Assembly (NCBI GenBank): GCA_009841435.1
Contig: VXLW01000020.1
Span: 1 to 33,282 of the forward strand
Source: Dehalococcoidia bacterium
Lineage (GTDB): Bacteria > Chloroflexota > Dehalococcoidia > Tepidiformales > Tepidiformaceae
Reading direction: 5' to 3'
DNA: 33,282 nucleotides
How positions within the stretch are numbered: position 1 is the stretch's first letter; every line of letters starts with the position of its first letter. Positions 8,146 to 17,667 of this stretch are shown here, one piece after another. The position numbers were made by a program, and so were the translations under genes. Below the pieces are notes generated by a model. It was not told the origin of the DNA, made no database searches, and saw nothing but the letters and a program-made list of their open reading frames with translations.

Positions 8146-8931
8146 ATGACCGACGACGCCCGCCCCTGGTACGAGACGCTGTTCGAACGGGACTGGTACG
8201 ACTACTTCGCGAAGGGCGGACCGGGCTCGCCGGACGAGGACGGCTCGTACGCGCGCAGGACGGACGCCGAGGTCGCGTTCGCTGAGCAAGCGCTGGGGCT
8301 GACGGAGCCGTGCGACCTGCTCGACCTGTGCTGCGGCCCCGGCCGCCATAGCGTGCGACTCGCGAAGCGGGGGCACCGGGTTACGGGGGTCGACATCTCC
8401 ACCTACAACCTTGAGAAGGCTACAGAGCTAGCCACGGAGTTTGAGGTTGATGTCACCTGGCGCGAGGCCGACATGCGGGAGACGGGGTTGCCGGATTCCA
8501 GCCAGGACGCAGCCATCAACATGTTCACGGCGTTCGGCTTCTTCGACGATGCGGAGAACCAGCGCGTGCTGGAGGAGGTGGCGCGGGTGCTACGACCCGG
8601 CGGATGCTTCCTCATCGACCTGGTGAACCGGGACTCGCTCATGCGTCGGCATCAGGCGCGCATGTGGAGCGAGCGACACAACGGCGCGTTGCTGTTCCAG
8701 GAGCATGCCTTCGACAGCGCGACGGGCTGTCAGACGACCAACTGGACAGTCGTCAAGGCGAACGGGGAGCGGATCGAGCAGAGCTTCACCCTTCGCGCGT
8801 ACACGCTCCAGGAGCTGGAAATCCGGATGGCGCTGGCGGGGCTGACGGTCGAGGATGCCTGGGGCGGGCTCGACGGGGCGGAGTTGACGATGGACAGCCA
8901 CCGGCTGGTGATTCGGGCTCGCGCGGAGTAG
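8146..8931 (+). CDS. Class I SAM-dependent methyltransferase
   Basis: A 261-residue class I methyltransferase. SAM-binding motif I is LLDLCCGPGRHSVRLAKRG, followed by VTGVDIS (motif II acid), then DAAINMFTAFGFF and the post-II LRPGGCFLIDLV. After the Rossmann core come beta-strand pairs NWTVVKANGERIEQSF and YTLQELEIRMALAGL, as in many small-molecule methyltransferases. The substrate cannot be read from sequence. ATG 8146 lies 16 nt after moeA with GAAGGCGGG upstream, so it is probably the last gene of that run. Its stop is only 3 nt from the convergent trmD stop, leaving no room for a separate terminator. Confidence 0.9.
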   Translation: MTDDARPWYETLFERDWYDYFAKGGPGSPDEDGSYARRTDAEVAFAEQALGLTEPCDLLDLCCGPGRHSVRLAKRGHRVTGVDISTYNLEKATELATEFEVDVTWREADMRETGLPDSSQDAAINMFTAFGFFDDAENQRVLEEVARVLRPGGCFLIDLVNRDSLMRRHQARMWSERHNGALLFQEHAFDSATGCQTTNWTVVKANGERIEQSFTLRAYTLQELEIRMALAGLTVEDAWGGLDGAELTMDSHRLVIRARAE

Positions 8932-8934
8932 CGG

Positions 8935-9621
8935 CTAGCCTTCGTCCCCCAGCAGGTCAGGACGGCGCCGGCGGGTGCGTTCGAGGCGCTGCGCCTGCTT
9001 CCACTTCTCAATCTCGGCGTGGTGGCCGCTGAGGAGCACGTCGGGGACGGTCCAGCCGCGGTACTCGGCGGGACGGGTGTACTGGGGGTGTTCGAGGAGA
9101 CCGTCGGCAAACGACTCCTCGCGGGGGGAGGCATCATCGCCGAGGGCGCCGGGGAGGTGGCGGGCCACCGCCTCGATGAGCACCATCGCGGGGAGCTCAC
9201 CGCCGGTGAGGATGTAGTCGCCGATGGAGACCTCGCGGTCGACGCAGTGCTCGACGAAGCGCTCGTCGACGCCCTCGTAACGGCCGGACACGAGCACGAG
9301 GCGGGGGTGGGCGGCGAGTTCGCGCACGAGCGCGTCGTCGAGGCGCTCACCTTGGGGCGAGAGGTAGATGACGTAGCCGGGGGGATCGGCGGCGGCCTGC
9401 GCGGCCTGGAGAGCGGCGTCGAGCACATCGACCTTCATGACCATGCCGTGGCCGCCGCCGAAGGGCTGGTCGTCGACGGTGCGGTGGCGGTCGGTCGCGT
9501 GCTCACGGATGTCGTGCAGGTGGAGGTCGAGGAGGCCGGCGTCGCGGGCACGCTTGATGATGGAAACGTCGAGTGGTCCGGCAAAGGCCTCGGGGAAGAG
9601 CGTGAGGACGTCGACCCTCAT
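8935..9621 (-). CDS. trmD: tRNA (guanine37-N1)-methyltransferase
   Basis: Methylates G37 of tRNAs next to the anticodon, preventing +1 frameshifts. It has 228 residues (family 230-260). It begins [21 protein letters not shown], followed by [16 protein letters not shown], then the SAM-binding trefoil knot: [43 protein letters not shown]. The tail [25 protein letters not shown] is typical. The ATG at 9621 shares ATGA with the stop of the upstream mogA-type gene, which indicates translational coupling. The same frame stays open further upstream, but that part is antisense-like junk inside mogA. TrmD usually sits with rpsP-rimM-rplS; here it is separated from them. Confidence 0.97.
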   Translation of the reverse strand: MRVDVLTLFPEAFAGPLDVSIIKRARDAGLLDLHLHDIREHATDRHRTVDDQPFGGGHGMVMKVDVLDAALQAAQAAADPPGYVIYLSPQGERLDDALVRELAAHPRLVLVSGRYEGVDERFVEHCVDREVSIGDYILTGGELPAMVLIEAVARHLPGALGDDASPREESFADGLLEHPQYTRPAEYRGWTVPDVLLSGHHAEIEKWKQAQRLERTRRRRPDLLGDEG

Positions 9622-10103
9622 CCGTCGTGCTCGACAGGGCCGGCGACCAGCTCGGCGATGTGGGGCACGAGGGGGAGGAGGACAGTGAGGCCATCGGCGA
9701 CGCCCTTGGGGCTGCCCGGCAGGTTCACGATGAGCGTGTTGCCGCGGGTGACGGCAGCGCCACGGGAGAGGATGGCGAAGGAGGTGTGCTTGAGCCCCTC
9801 CTGGGCGATGGCGACGGAGATGCCGGGTACGTCGCGCTCGGCGATGTCGCGAGTGGCCTCGGGGGTGAGGTCGCGGGGGGTGAGACCGGTGCCGCCGGTG
9901 GTCAGGATCAGGTCGGCGACGCCCGCATCGCACCAGGCGGCGAGCTGATCCGCGATGCCCTGCCGGTCGTCGGGGAGGGCGGCGGTCGCGACGACCTCGT
10001 GGCCCTCCTCGAGGCAGCGGCCCTCGATGAGGGCGCCGCCCTCGTCGACGCGGGTTCCGGCGGCAACGCCGTCGGAGGCGGTGAGGATCGCGATTCGGGC
10101 CAT
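9618..10103 (-). CDS. mog: Molybdopterin adenylyltransferase family (MogA/MoaB)
   Basis: Adenylylates molybdopterin before MoeA inserts the metal. The single-domain protein has 161 residues (family 160-190). Motifs are [16 protein letters not shown], the ligand loop [16 protein letters not shown], and [13 protein letters not shown] near the C-terminus. Whether it is true MogA or the related MoaB cannot be decided from sequence alone, so the symbol is tentative. It overlaps trmD by 4 nt (ATGA). There is no Shine-Dalgarno, but TAGACT lies 6 nt before the ATG, so the mRNA is predicted to be leaderless. It faces away from mraZ; the two starts are about 190 nt apart. Confidence 0.9.
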   Translation of the reverse strand: MARIAILTASDGVAAGTRVDEGGALIEGRCLEEGHEVVATAALPDDRQGIADQLAAWCDAGVADLILTTGGTGLTPRDLTPEATRDIAERDVPGISVAIAQEGLKHTSFAILSRGAAVTRGNTLIVNLPGSPKGVADGLTVLLPLVPHIAELVAGPVEHDG

Positions 10104-10109
10104 CGGGAC

Positions 10110-10115
10110 AGTCTA
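10110..10115 (-). promoter_or_regulatory. Predicted -10 element for leaderless mogA mRNA
   Basis: Minus strand TAGACT, followed by six bases and then the ATG at 10103. Normal -10 to start-site spacing puts the first transcribed base on the A of ATG. No Shine-Dalgarno is present and no recognisable -35 was found. Confidence 0.5.
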
Positions 10116-10179
10116 GCGCGGCGCCTCGCGGGAGGCGGCGGAGGGCCGGCAGAGCCCCGCGATTGCAGGCTGATTTCTA

Positions 10180-10209
10180 TTGACACCCTCTGGGGGGGGC
10201 TCCTATAGT
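10180..10209 (+). promoter_or_regulatory. Promoter of the dcw cluster (upstream of mraZ)
   Basis: TTGACA at 10180-10185 (perfect -35), an 18 nt spacer, then TATAGT at 10204-10209 (5 of 6 for -10). The expected transcription start is about 10216, giving an mraZ leader of about 80 nt. The spacer contains an uninterrupted run of eight G (10192-10199). This is the best sigma70-type promoter in the window and lies exactly where a dcw promoter is expected. Confidence 0.85.
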
Positions 10210-10214
10210 CCGTG

Positions 10215-10239
10215 TGGGGAGAAGTGGGGATAGATGGGA
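10215..10239 (+). promoter_or_regulatory. MraZ box: three TGGGN direct repeats at 10-bp spacing
   Basis: TGGGG at 10215-10219, TGGGG at 10225-10229 and TGGGA at 10235-10239, each separated by 5 nt. This is the arrangement known for MraZ autoregulation in other bacteria. The repeats begin at the predicted transcription start, so bound MraZ should block initiation or early elongation. A TGGGG in the opposite orientation follows at 10245-10249 (read on the minus strand). Confidence 0.8.
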
Positions 10240-10295
10240 ATCTTCCCCAGTTTTCTTCCGATCTTGGTAGGGACATCCCTGCCCGAGGGGCCGAC

Positions 10296-10745
10296 ATGGC
10301 GTTCCGTGGGAACTTTGAGTACCAGTTGGACGACCGCAATCGGGTCGCGCTGCCTCCGAAGTTCCGCGAGGAGTTCGCCAACGGCGCCGTCCTCGTGCCC
10401 GGTCTCGACGGTTGCATCGAGGTGTACACGCCCGAAGGGTTCGAGGCCGAGGCTCGCGTCGTCGAACGCGTGCCCGCCTACTCCGAGGCAGGCCGCCAGC
10501 TGAGGCGCGCGTTCTTCGCCTCTTCGTTCGACGTGCAGCGCGACGGCCAGGGCCGGCTGCTCATCCCCGCCAAGCTCCTCACGCACGCCGAGATCGAGCG
10601 CGATGTCGTCGTGCTCGGGAACGACCAGCGACTCGAGATCTGGGACCGGACGAAATGGGACGAGCAGGAATCGATGCTGCCGACGGCCCGCGCGAACGCC
10701 CTGCAGCGGCTTGCGGACGAGTCCGCCGGCGGCGGGGGAGGCTAG
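10296..10745 (+). CDS. mraZ: Transcriptional regulator MraZ
   Basis: DNA-binding regulator of the dcw cluster, 149 residues (family 140-160). Two AbrB/SpoVT-like domains each carry a DxxxR-type motif: YQLDDRNRVALPPKF near the start and VQRDGQGRLLIPAKLL in the second half. MAFRGNFEYQLDDR is the typical N-terminus; the ATG at 10296 has GAGGGG about 6-12 nt upstream. The frame also runs 28 codons further upstream, but that part would cover the MraZ operator and is not family-like. rsmH starts 1 nt after its stop. The TGGGN repeats just upstream are its likely autoregulatory site. Confidence 0.96.
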   Translation: MAFRGNFEYQLDDRNRVALPPKFREEFANGAVLVPGLDGCIEVYTPEGFEAEARVVERVPAYSEAGRQLRRAFFASSFDVQRDGQGRLLIPAKLLTHAEIERDVVVLGNDQRLEIWDRTKWDEQESMLPTARANALQRLADESAGGGGG

Positions 10746-10746
10746 C

Positions 10747-11724
10747 GTGACAACCATGACCACGCCGAGCGCTCCACACACGCCCGTCCTCCTCGATGAG
10801 GCGATGCGCTATCTCGCCGTGCGTGAGGGAGGCGTCTACATCGACTGCACGGCGGGGGCAGGGGGGCACAGCGCGGCCATCGCCGAGGCGATGGGGCCGG
10901 AGGGGCGGCTGCTCAGCATCGACCAGGACGGCGAGGCGCTGGAGTTCGCGCGAACGAGATTGGCTCCGTTTGGGAGGCGGGTCAGCTTCGTTCGCGGGAA
11001 CTTCCGCGATCTCGATGTCATCGCCGAGGACGAAGGGTTCGAGGCGGTCGACGGGATCCTGATGGACCTGGGAGTTTCTTCAATCCAGCTGGACACCGCG
11101 GAGCGAGGGTTCGCCTTCGCGCACGAGGGGCCGCTGGACATGCGTATGGACCAGTCGTCGGACGGCTTGACGGCTGCGGACATCGTGAATACGTGGGACG
11201 AGCGAGCGCTCGCCACCCTCTTCCGGGAAGAGGGAGAGGTGCGCGGGGCACGCCGCATCGCGAGAGCGGTGCTGAGGGCGCGGCCGCTTCGTTCGACCTG
11301 GGATCTAGCCAAAGCCGTCGAGCAGGCTGCGGGGGGCGCGAGAGACCGAACCCAACAACACCCCGCCACCAAGGTCTTTCTCGCGCTTCGGATTCGTGTA
11401 AATGGCGAACTCGACTCGCTTGGCACGGCTTTGCCGCTTGCCCGCAGCCTGCTCGGCTTTGGGCCTTCCCGCGAAGGCGGGAGGCTCGTCACCATCGCCT
11501 TCCACTCGTTGGAAGACCGAATCGTGAAACGGTTTCTCGGGCGCGAATCGCGTGACTGTCTCTGCCCGCCGGTGCTGCCTGAGTGCCGCTGCGGACACCA
11601 GGCGACGCTCACGCCGCTGACGCGACGTGCGGTTCGCCCCGGCGGCGACGAGATCGCCCGCAACCCGCGAGCACGGAGCGCCGTTCTGCGCGCCGCCCAG
11701 CGCCGGGTCGAGGAGCAGCGATGA
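10747..11724 (+). CDS. rsmH: 16S rRNA (cytosine1402-N4)-methyltransferase
   Basis: Methylates N4 of C1402 in the ribosomal P site (also called MraW). It has 325 residues. Motifs are HTPVLLDEAMRYL, DCTAGAGGHSAAIAEAMG, ILMDLGVSSIQLD, GPLDMRMD, HPATKVFLALRIRVNGEL, IAFHSLEDRIVKRF, and a Cys-rich segment CLCPPVLPECRC. The GTG at 10747 is preferred over the ATG nine bases later because GGAGG at 10737-10741 is 5 nt from GTG but 14 nt from ATG. It follows mraZ by 1 nt and overlaps ftsL by ATGA. Position directly after mraZ is canonical. Confidence 0.97.
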   Translation: MTTMTTPSAPHTPVLLDEAMRYLAVREGGVYIDCTAGAGGHSAAIAEAMGPEGRLLSIDQDGEALEFARTRLAPFGRRVSFVRGNFRDLDVIAEDEGFEAVDGILMDLGVSSIQLDTAERGFAFAHEGPLDMRMDQSSDGLTAADIVNTWDERALATLFREEGEVRGARRIARAVLRARPLRSTWDLAKAVEQAAGGARDRTQQHPATKVFLALRIRVNGELDSLGTALPLARSLLGFGPSREGGRLVTIAFHSLEDRIVKRFLGRESRDCLCPPVLPECRCGHQATLTPLTRRAVRPGGDEIARNPRARSAVLRAAQRRVEEQR

Positions 11725-12116
11725 CGGCCCTCGACCAACCGGCGCCACGAACCCACCGGGGTCTTTCGCTTCCGAAGCTGGGGGTGAGTGGCTGGGTGGT
11801 CGCGGGCGCACTCATCGTCTCGGCCAGCGCGATGGCGCCGGTCGTGCAGAACAGCCTCATGACGACCCAGGGGCGCAACCTCGAAGCGCTGGAGGGCGAA
11901 CAGACCGCTCTCCAGGTCGAGATGCGCCAGCTGGAGGCCGAAATCGCCCGCTTGATCTCGGTGGACCGCATTGCGCGGCGGGCCCTCGAGATCGGCCTCG
12001 TGCCGGGGGCGAACGCCATCTTCGTGAGTATCGGGGAAGCCGGACCGGAGCCCCCGAAGATTCCTGCGGAGCATCTCCCCGAGGCCTCGGAGCCTGGCTC
12101 CGGGCCCGCTCCGTAG
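11721..12116 (+). CDS. ftsL: FtsL-like septum protein
   Basis: A 131-residue bitopic protein. A short cytoplasmic N-terminus is followed by one hydrophobic segment (about 25-42, GWVVAGALIVSASAMA), then a coiled-coil-prone stretch (about 52-78: LEALEGEQTALQVEMRQLEAEIARL) and a FtsL/DivIC-like SVDRIARRALEIGLVPG motif. The tail is Pro-rich. FtsL works with DivIC/FtsB and FtsQ to activate FtsW-FtsI at midcell. Sequence conservation in the family is poor, so the call rests on size, topology and position between rsmH and ftsI. The ATG at 11721 overlaps the rsmH stop as ATGA. Confidence 0.85.
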   Translation: MTALDQPAPRTHRGLSLPKLGVSGWVVAGALIVSASAMAPVVQNSLMTTQGRNLEALEGEQTALQVEMRQLEAEIARLISVDRIARRALEIGLVPGANAIFVSIGEAGPEPPKIPAEHLPEASEPGSGPAP

Positions 12117-12198
12117 CCGCGGACCACCTATGGAGGCGATGCCGCTGCTGAACTGAGATCGCACCGGTCACGGGAGGAGGCCGGCGGGAGGGCGCCCC

Positions 12199-13926
12199 AT
12201 GGCGCAGCAGCAAGCGAGGCGCACGGGCCGGGTATGGCTTCCGGCGATCGCGTTCGCGGTGTTCGCAGCAGTAGTGCTGGCGCGCCTCGTCCAAGTGCAG
12301 ATTCTCGAGCACGACCGGTACGCCGAAGAGGCGCGCAGCGAGCTCTACGCCAGCGACACGGTCTTCGCCCGGCGGGGCGCGATCCTCGACCGCAACGGGT
12401 TCCTGCTCGCCATGAGCACCGACACGTGGGACCTGTACGTGGCATCCCGCGTCTGGAACGACGACGCGACCGCGCGAAGGGCCTCGGAAGCGATCGCCGA
12501 GGCGACGGGACACGACGCCACCTACCTGCGCACGCTCGTCCTGGAAAGCGGACTCGTCGATGTGCTCGTCGCCCGCGACGTTCCCTACGACGCGGGCCGG
12601 GCGCTGCTCGATGCGAACGTGCCGGGGCTGATCGGTCTTCCCAACACCGTGCGCGTTCACCCGGCCGGCGATCTCGCCTCGTCGGTCATCGGGATCATGG
12701 GGGCCGACAACACGGGACTCACGGGGATAGAGGCGTGGTACGACGCCGAACTGCTCGGTACGCCGGGCCGCGTCATCTTCGAGCGCGACACGACCGGTTC
12801 CCCCATCCCCTACGGCGAGACCTTCACGACCGAGGCCGTGCCCGGCCCGGACATCATCCTCACCATCGACCGGCGCATGCAGGTGGCCGCCGAGCGCGCC
12901 CTGAAGCAGGCGATCGAGGAGAACGAGGCGGTGCGTGGGTCGATCGTGATCATGGACCCCCGGACCGGAGAGATTCTGGCGCTGGCGACGCAGCCCCGCC
13001 TCTCGTTCGAGGGGCTCGACCTGTCGGACCCGGTGCAGGTGAGGCTGCTGCGCAACAGCGTCGTGAGCGACCTCTATGAGCCTGGTTCGGTGATGAAAGT
13101 GATCACCGCGGCGGCGGCTATCGACGCCGGGTTCGTGACGCCCGAGACCACCTACGAGGACACGGGCATCGCCTTCGTGTACGGAATTCCGATCTTCAAC
13201 TGGAACAACGGCGTCTACGGCGAACAGACGATGACGGGAGTGCTCCAGCAGAGCATCAACACGGGCGCCGCCTTCATGATGGAGGAGCTCGGCGTCGCGC
13301 GCTTCCACGAGTACCTGGAGGCGTTCGGCTTCGGGAAGCCCACGTACATCGACCTGAGCGGCGAGGCGGCCGGGCTCGTAAGGCGGCCGACGGATTCCGA
13401 CTGGTCGCCGGTCGACGCGGCGGCGCAGTCGTTCGGACAGGCGATCAGTGTCACGCCGATCCAGATGGCGACGGCGCTCGCAGCCACCATCAACGGCGGG
13501 CGCCTGCTCGAACCGCGACTGGTGAAGGCGATGGTCGCCCACGACGGCACACGCTACGACCTGTCCACGAGAGTGGTCGGGCAGCCGATATCCGCCGAGA
13601 CGAGCGCGACTATGCGGCAGATGCTCGGGGCGGTGATCGACCCGGGCTGGTACCACCCGGGGAAACCACGCTACTACACCGCCGGCGGCAAGTCGGGCAC
13701 GGCGAACGTGCCCATCGACGCGAGCTACGACGACACGCAGATCGTGTCGTTCGCGGGTTTCGCACCGGTGGACGAGCCGCGAGTCCTCATCCTGGTGAAG
13801 CTCGACGAGAACGCCAACCTCGAGACCGGTACGGAAGCGGCGGGACCCGTCTTCGCCTCGCTCGTCGACGAGGTGCTGGGCTATCTCGGCGTTCCCCCGA
13901 ATGTCGAGCAGGCGGCGACGAGGTGA
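12199..13926 (+). CDS. ftsI: Division-specific peptidoglycan transpeptidase (class B PBP, FtsI)
   Basis: Cross-links septal peptidoglycan as partner of the FtsW polymerase. It has 575 residues. One membrane anchor lies at about 12-33, followed by a pedestal domain starting RRGAILDRNGFLLA. The transpeptidase domain carries the three active-site motifs: S297-V-M-K300 in EPGSVMKV, S352-I-N354 in QQSINTG, and K498-S-G-T in GGKSGT. No PASTA domains are present. The ATG at 12199 has GGGAGG 7 nt upstream. The 82 nt gap after ftsL is one of the few real gaps in the cluster. It is followed directly by murF instead of murE. Confidence 0.96.
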   Translation: MAQQQARRTGRVWLPAIAFAVFAAVVLARLVQVQILEHDRYAEEARSELYASDTVFARRGAILDRNGFLLAMSTDTWDLYVASRVWNDDATARRASEAIAEATGHDATYLRTLVLESGLVDVLVARDVPYDAGRALLDANVPGLIGLPNTVRVHPAGDLASSVIGIMGADNTGLTGIEAWYDAELLGTPGRVIFERDTTGSPIPYGETFTTEAVPGPDIILTIDRRMQVAAERALKQAIEENEAVRGSIVIMDPRTGEILALATQPRLSFEGLDLSDPVQVRLLRNSVVSDLYEPGSVMKVITAAAAIDAGFVTPETTYEDTGIAFVYGIPIFNWNNGVYGEQTMTGVLQQSINTGAAFMMEELGVARFHEYLEAFGFGKPTYIDLSGEAAGLVRRPTDSDWSPVDAAAQSFGQAISVTPIQMATALAATINGGRLLEPRLVKAMVAHDGTRYDLSTRVVGQPISAETSATMRQMLGAVIDPGWYHPGKPRYYTAGGKSGTANVPIDASYDDTQIVSFAGFAPVDEPRVLILVKLDENANLETGTEAAGPVFASLVDEVLGYLGVPPNVEQAATR

Positions 13927-13931
13927 CGGGC

Positions 13932-15292
13932 ATGACGACAGCCTTCCTGGCGGAGTCCATGCGCGCCCACGGTTACCGCGTGATCGAGGGCCCGGCCACG
14001 CCGATCTCGGGCGGAGCAGCCGACTCGCGCCTGACGCAGCCAGGCGACCTGTTCGCCGCCTTCCGGGGCGAGCGGCTCGACGGCAACGACTTCGTCGACG
14101 AGGCCCTGGAGCGGGGCGCTCCGGCGGCCGTCTGCGAGCGGGCGCCGGGAGGCGACTGGCAGGACCGCACGGTCGCGGTGGTCGGCGACACGCGTACGGC
14201 CATGGCCGAGCTCGCACGCGACTGGCTGCAAACCTGCGACGTTCGCGTGGCGGGAATCACGGGCACGGTCGGAAAGACGACGGCGAAGGAACTGACGGCG
14301 GCCGCCCTGGGCACTCGCTACGCCACGCACCACAGCCCCGGGAACCTGAACTCGCGCGAGGGCCTGCCCCTTGCCCTGATGAGCCTGCGCCGCGACCACG
14401 AGGTCTCAGTACTGGAAATGGCGATGGACAGCGAAGGCGAGATCGCCGAGCTGTGCGCGATCGCCGAGCCTTCCGTCGGCGCCGTCCTCAACATCGGCGC
14501 CACGCACCTCGAGAAGCTCGGCAGCATGGAGGCGATCGAGAGGGAGAAGCTCTCGCTGGCGCGCTCGCTGCCAAGCGACGGCACGGCAGTCGTGAACGTC
14601 GACGACGAGCGCATCGCGCCGGTGGTCGACGAGCTGTCTTGTGACGTCATCGGTTTTGGCGCGAGCGAAGCGGCGCGCCTTCGGCGCGGCGATGTGCGCG
14701 ACCTCGGGCTGGAGGGCTCGGAGTTCCGCGTCACCTACGAGGGTGGCGAGGCTGACGTGCGGCTGCACGTCCCCGGGGCGCACCTCGCGCAGGGGGCGCT
14801 GGCGGCGATCGGCATCCAGCTCGCGCTCGGCGTGGAGCTCGCGGAGGCGGCGGAGGCCGTGAGCGGGGCCGACATCGACGGGCGGCTGCGGGTACGACGC
14901 AGCGCCGGCGGCGCACGCATCCTCGACGACACCTACAACGCCAGCCCCGCCTCGGTCGCGGGAGCGCTCGAACTGCTGCGCGGTCTGGGCGGGCGTCGCA
15001 TCGCCCTGCTAGGCGAGATGGCGGAGCTCGGCGACAGGTCCGAGCCCGAGCACCGCCGCATCGGCGCCATCGCGGCCGGGTGCTGCGACGTGCTCGTGGC
15101 AGCGGGGGAACCCTGCCGCCTCATGGTCGAGGCCGCGCGGGCGAACGGACTCGCCGAGAGCCACTGGTTCGAGACGAAAGACGAAGCGGCGGCATTCGCC
15201 GCTAGCCTGCTGGGCGAGGGCGACCACGTGCTCGTGAAAGCATCGCGGGGTCAGGCGTTCGAAGAGTTGCTTCCCGTCTTGGAGGGCACGGC

Positions 15293-15296
<4 letters not shown>
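13932..15296 (+). CDS. murF: UDP-MurNAc-tripeptide:D-Ala-D-Ala ligase
   Basis: Adds D-Ala-D-Ala to the UDP-MurNAc tripeptide, the last cytoplasmic step of the stem peptide. It has 454 residues. Motifs are the ATP loop GITGTVGKTTAKEL, HHSPGNLNSREGLPLAL (murF-specific substrate loop), EMAMDSEGEIAELC, NIGATHLEKLGS, and ILDDTYNASPASV with ALLGEMAELG in the C-terminal domain. The ATG at 13932 is chosen because GAGGTG (13919-13924) is 7 nt upstream. The GTG at 13923, overlapping the ftsI stop as GTGA, would add three residues and is a fair alternative. It overlaps mraY by ATGA. The expected murE upstream is absent. Confidence 0.96.
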
Positions 15297-16263
<967 letters not shown>

Positions 16264-16267
<4 letters not shown>

Positions 16268-17667
16268 CGATGATGGTTGAACGCCGGACCGCAGCCGAAC
16301 TCCCCGAGATCACGGGCGCGCGCGCACTCGTCTACTCGCTCGGGATCGAAGGGCGCGACCTTGCCCGCTGGCTGCTCGCGCGCGGCGCCTCCGTGACGAT
16401 GGCGGACACCCGCAGCGCCGAGCAGCTCGAAGCCGCGGGGGCGCAACCGCCGGAGGGGGTGGAACGAGCCGTTCGCGGCGAGTTGCTCGACCCGGAGGGC
16501 TTCGACCTGCTCGCGGTCTCGCAGTCGGTGCTGCGGAACGACGCGAACATCGTGCGTGCAAGGGAACTCGGCATCCCGGTGGTGTCGCAGCTGGCGTTGG
16601 CGTTGCGGCTCTGCCGCGGGCGCGTCATCGGGATCACGGGTTCGAGCGGGAAGTCGACGACGACGGCGCTGGTGGGGGCGATCGCGGAGAGCGCCAGCAT
16701 CGAGCACCTCGTCGGGGGGAACCTGGGCGGTTCGCTGCTCGACCGCATCGAAGACCTGCCCGAGACCGCCAGCGTCATCCTCGAGATGAGCCACACGCAG
16801 CTGCAATACACGGACCGCTCGCCGGAGATCGCGGCGGTGACGAATGTCACGCCGAACCACCTCGACCAGTTCAGCTGGCCGGAGTACGTCGACCTGAAGC
16901 GCAACATCCTGCGCTACCAGGATGCGGACGGCCTCGCGATCCTCAACGCGGACGACGAGACGAGCCGCGAGTTTCGCGCCGACGTGCGCGGGCGGCTCGC
17001 CGAGGTCTCGCTCGCCGGCCCGGTGGCAGGGGACGGGGCGTGGCTGGAAGGCAAGGCGATCGTGTCGCGCTGGGGAGGCGCGGCCGAGACCGTCGCCGGC
17101 ACGGCCGACCTGCGCATGCGCGGCCGCCACAACGTGGCGAATGCAGTGCTCGCGACCGCGATCGCGGGGGCGATGGGACTCCCGGGCGAGGCGGTCGCGA
17201 CCGCCCTACGGAGCTTCCCGGGTCTGCCGCACCGCCTGCAGGTGGTCGGGCGAGCCCACGGCGCTACCTGGATCAACGACAGCATTGCGACGTCGCCGGA
17301 GCGGACGCTGGCGGCCCTGGACGCAGTTCCAGAGCCCGCCATTTTGCTGCTGGGCGGCCGCGAGAAGGCGCTGCCGCTCGAGAACCTGCGGGTCGCCGCC
17401 GGCGAGCGCTGCCGGGCCGCCATCTGCTTCGGGGAGGCAGCCACGCCGTTCGCGGAGGCAATGGCGGGCGCGGTCGAGACCGTCGTGCGGGTTGAAACGC
17501 TCGAGGAGGCAGTCGCTGCGGCCGCTGCCATTGCGCGAGAGGGCGACGCCGTCCTCCTCTCGCCGGCGGGCACGAGCTTCGACGCCTACCCGCGCTTCGA
17601 GGCACGGGGCGAGGCATTCGCGGCGCTCGTGGCCGCCCTCGATGGTTTCGAGGAGGCGACGTCATAG
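16264..17667 (+). CDS. murD: UDP-MurNAc-L-alanine:D-glutamate ligase
   Basis: Adds D-glutamate to UDP-MurNAc-L-Ala. It has 467 residues. An N-terminal Rossmann-like domain has SLGIEGRDLARWLLARG. The central ATPase has GITGSSGKSTTTALVG, EMSHTQLQY, VTNVTPNHLDQF, and DLKRNILRYQ with the likely carbamylated Lys. The C-terminal domain has INDSIATSPERTLAAL and GGREKALPLENL (the usual motif is GGxDKGxDF, so this is slightly divergent). The GTG at 16264 overlaps the mraY stop as GTGA; ATG codons at 16270 and 16273 are alternatives. Its TAG stop (17665-17667) is embedded in ATAG, where ftsW appears to begin. Confidence 0.95.
17652..17656 (+). promoter_or_regulatory. Shine-Dalgarno that decides the ftsW start
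   Basis: GGAGG inside the last codons of murD. Seven bases follow, then ATA at 17664, overlapping the murD TAG. No ATG, GTG or TTG in the ftsW frame lies within range; the next is the GTG at 17733, which has no Shine-Dalgarno. The site therefore points to initiation at ATA. Confidence 0.6.

Noticed and set aside
12130-12156. An 8-codon ORF in the ftsL-ftsI gap, possible leader peptide
   Set aside because: It has no Shine-Dalgarno, no regulatory codon run and no attenuator hairpin; chance is the simpler view.
11857-14217. A 786-codon open frame on the minus strand opposite ftsL, ftsI and murF
   Set aside because: It has the same shadow composition, and real genes with catalytic motifs lie on the plus strand.
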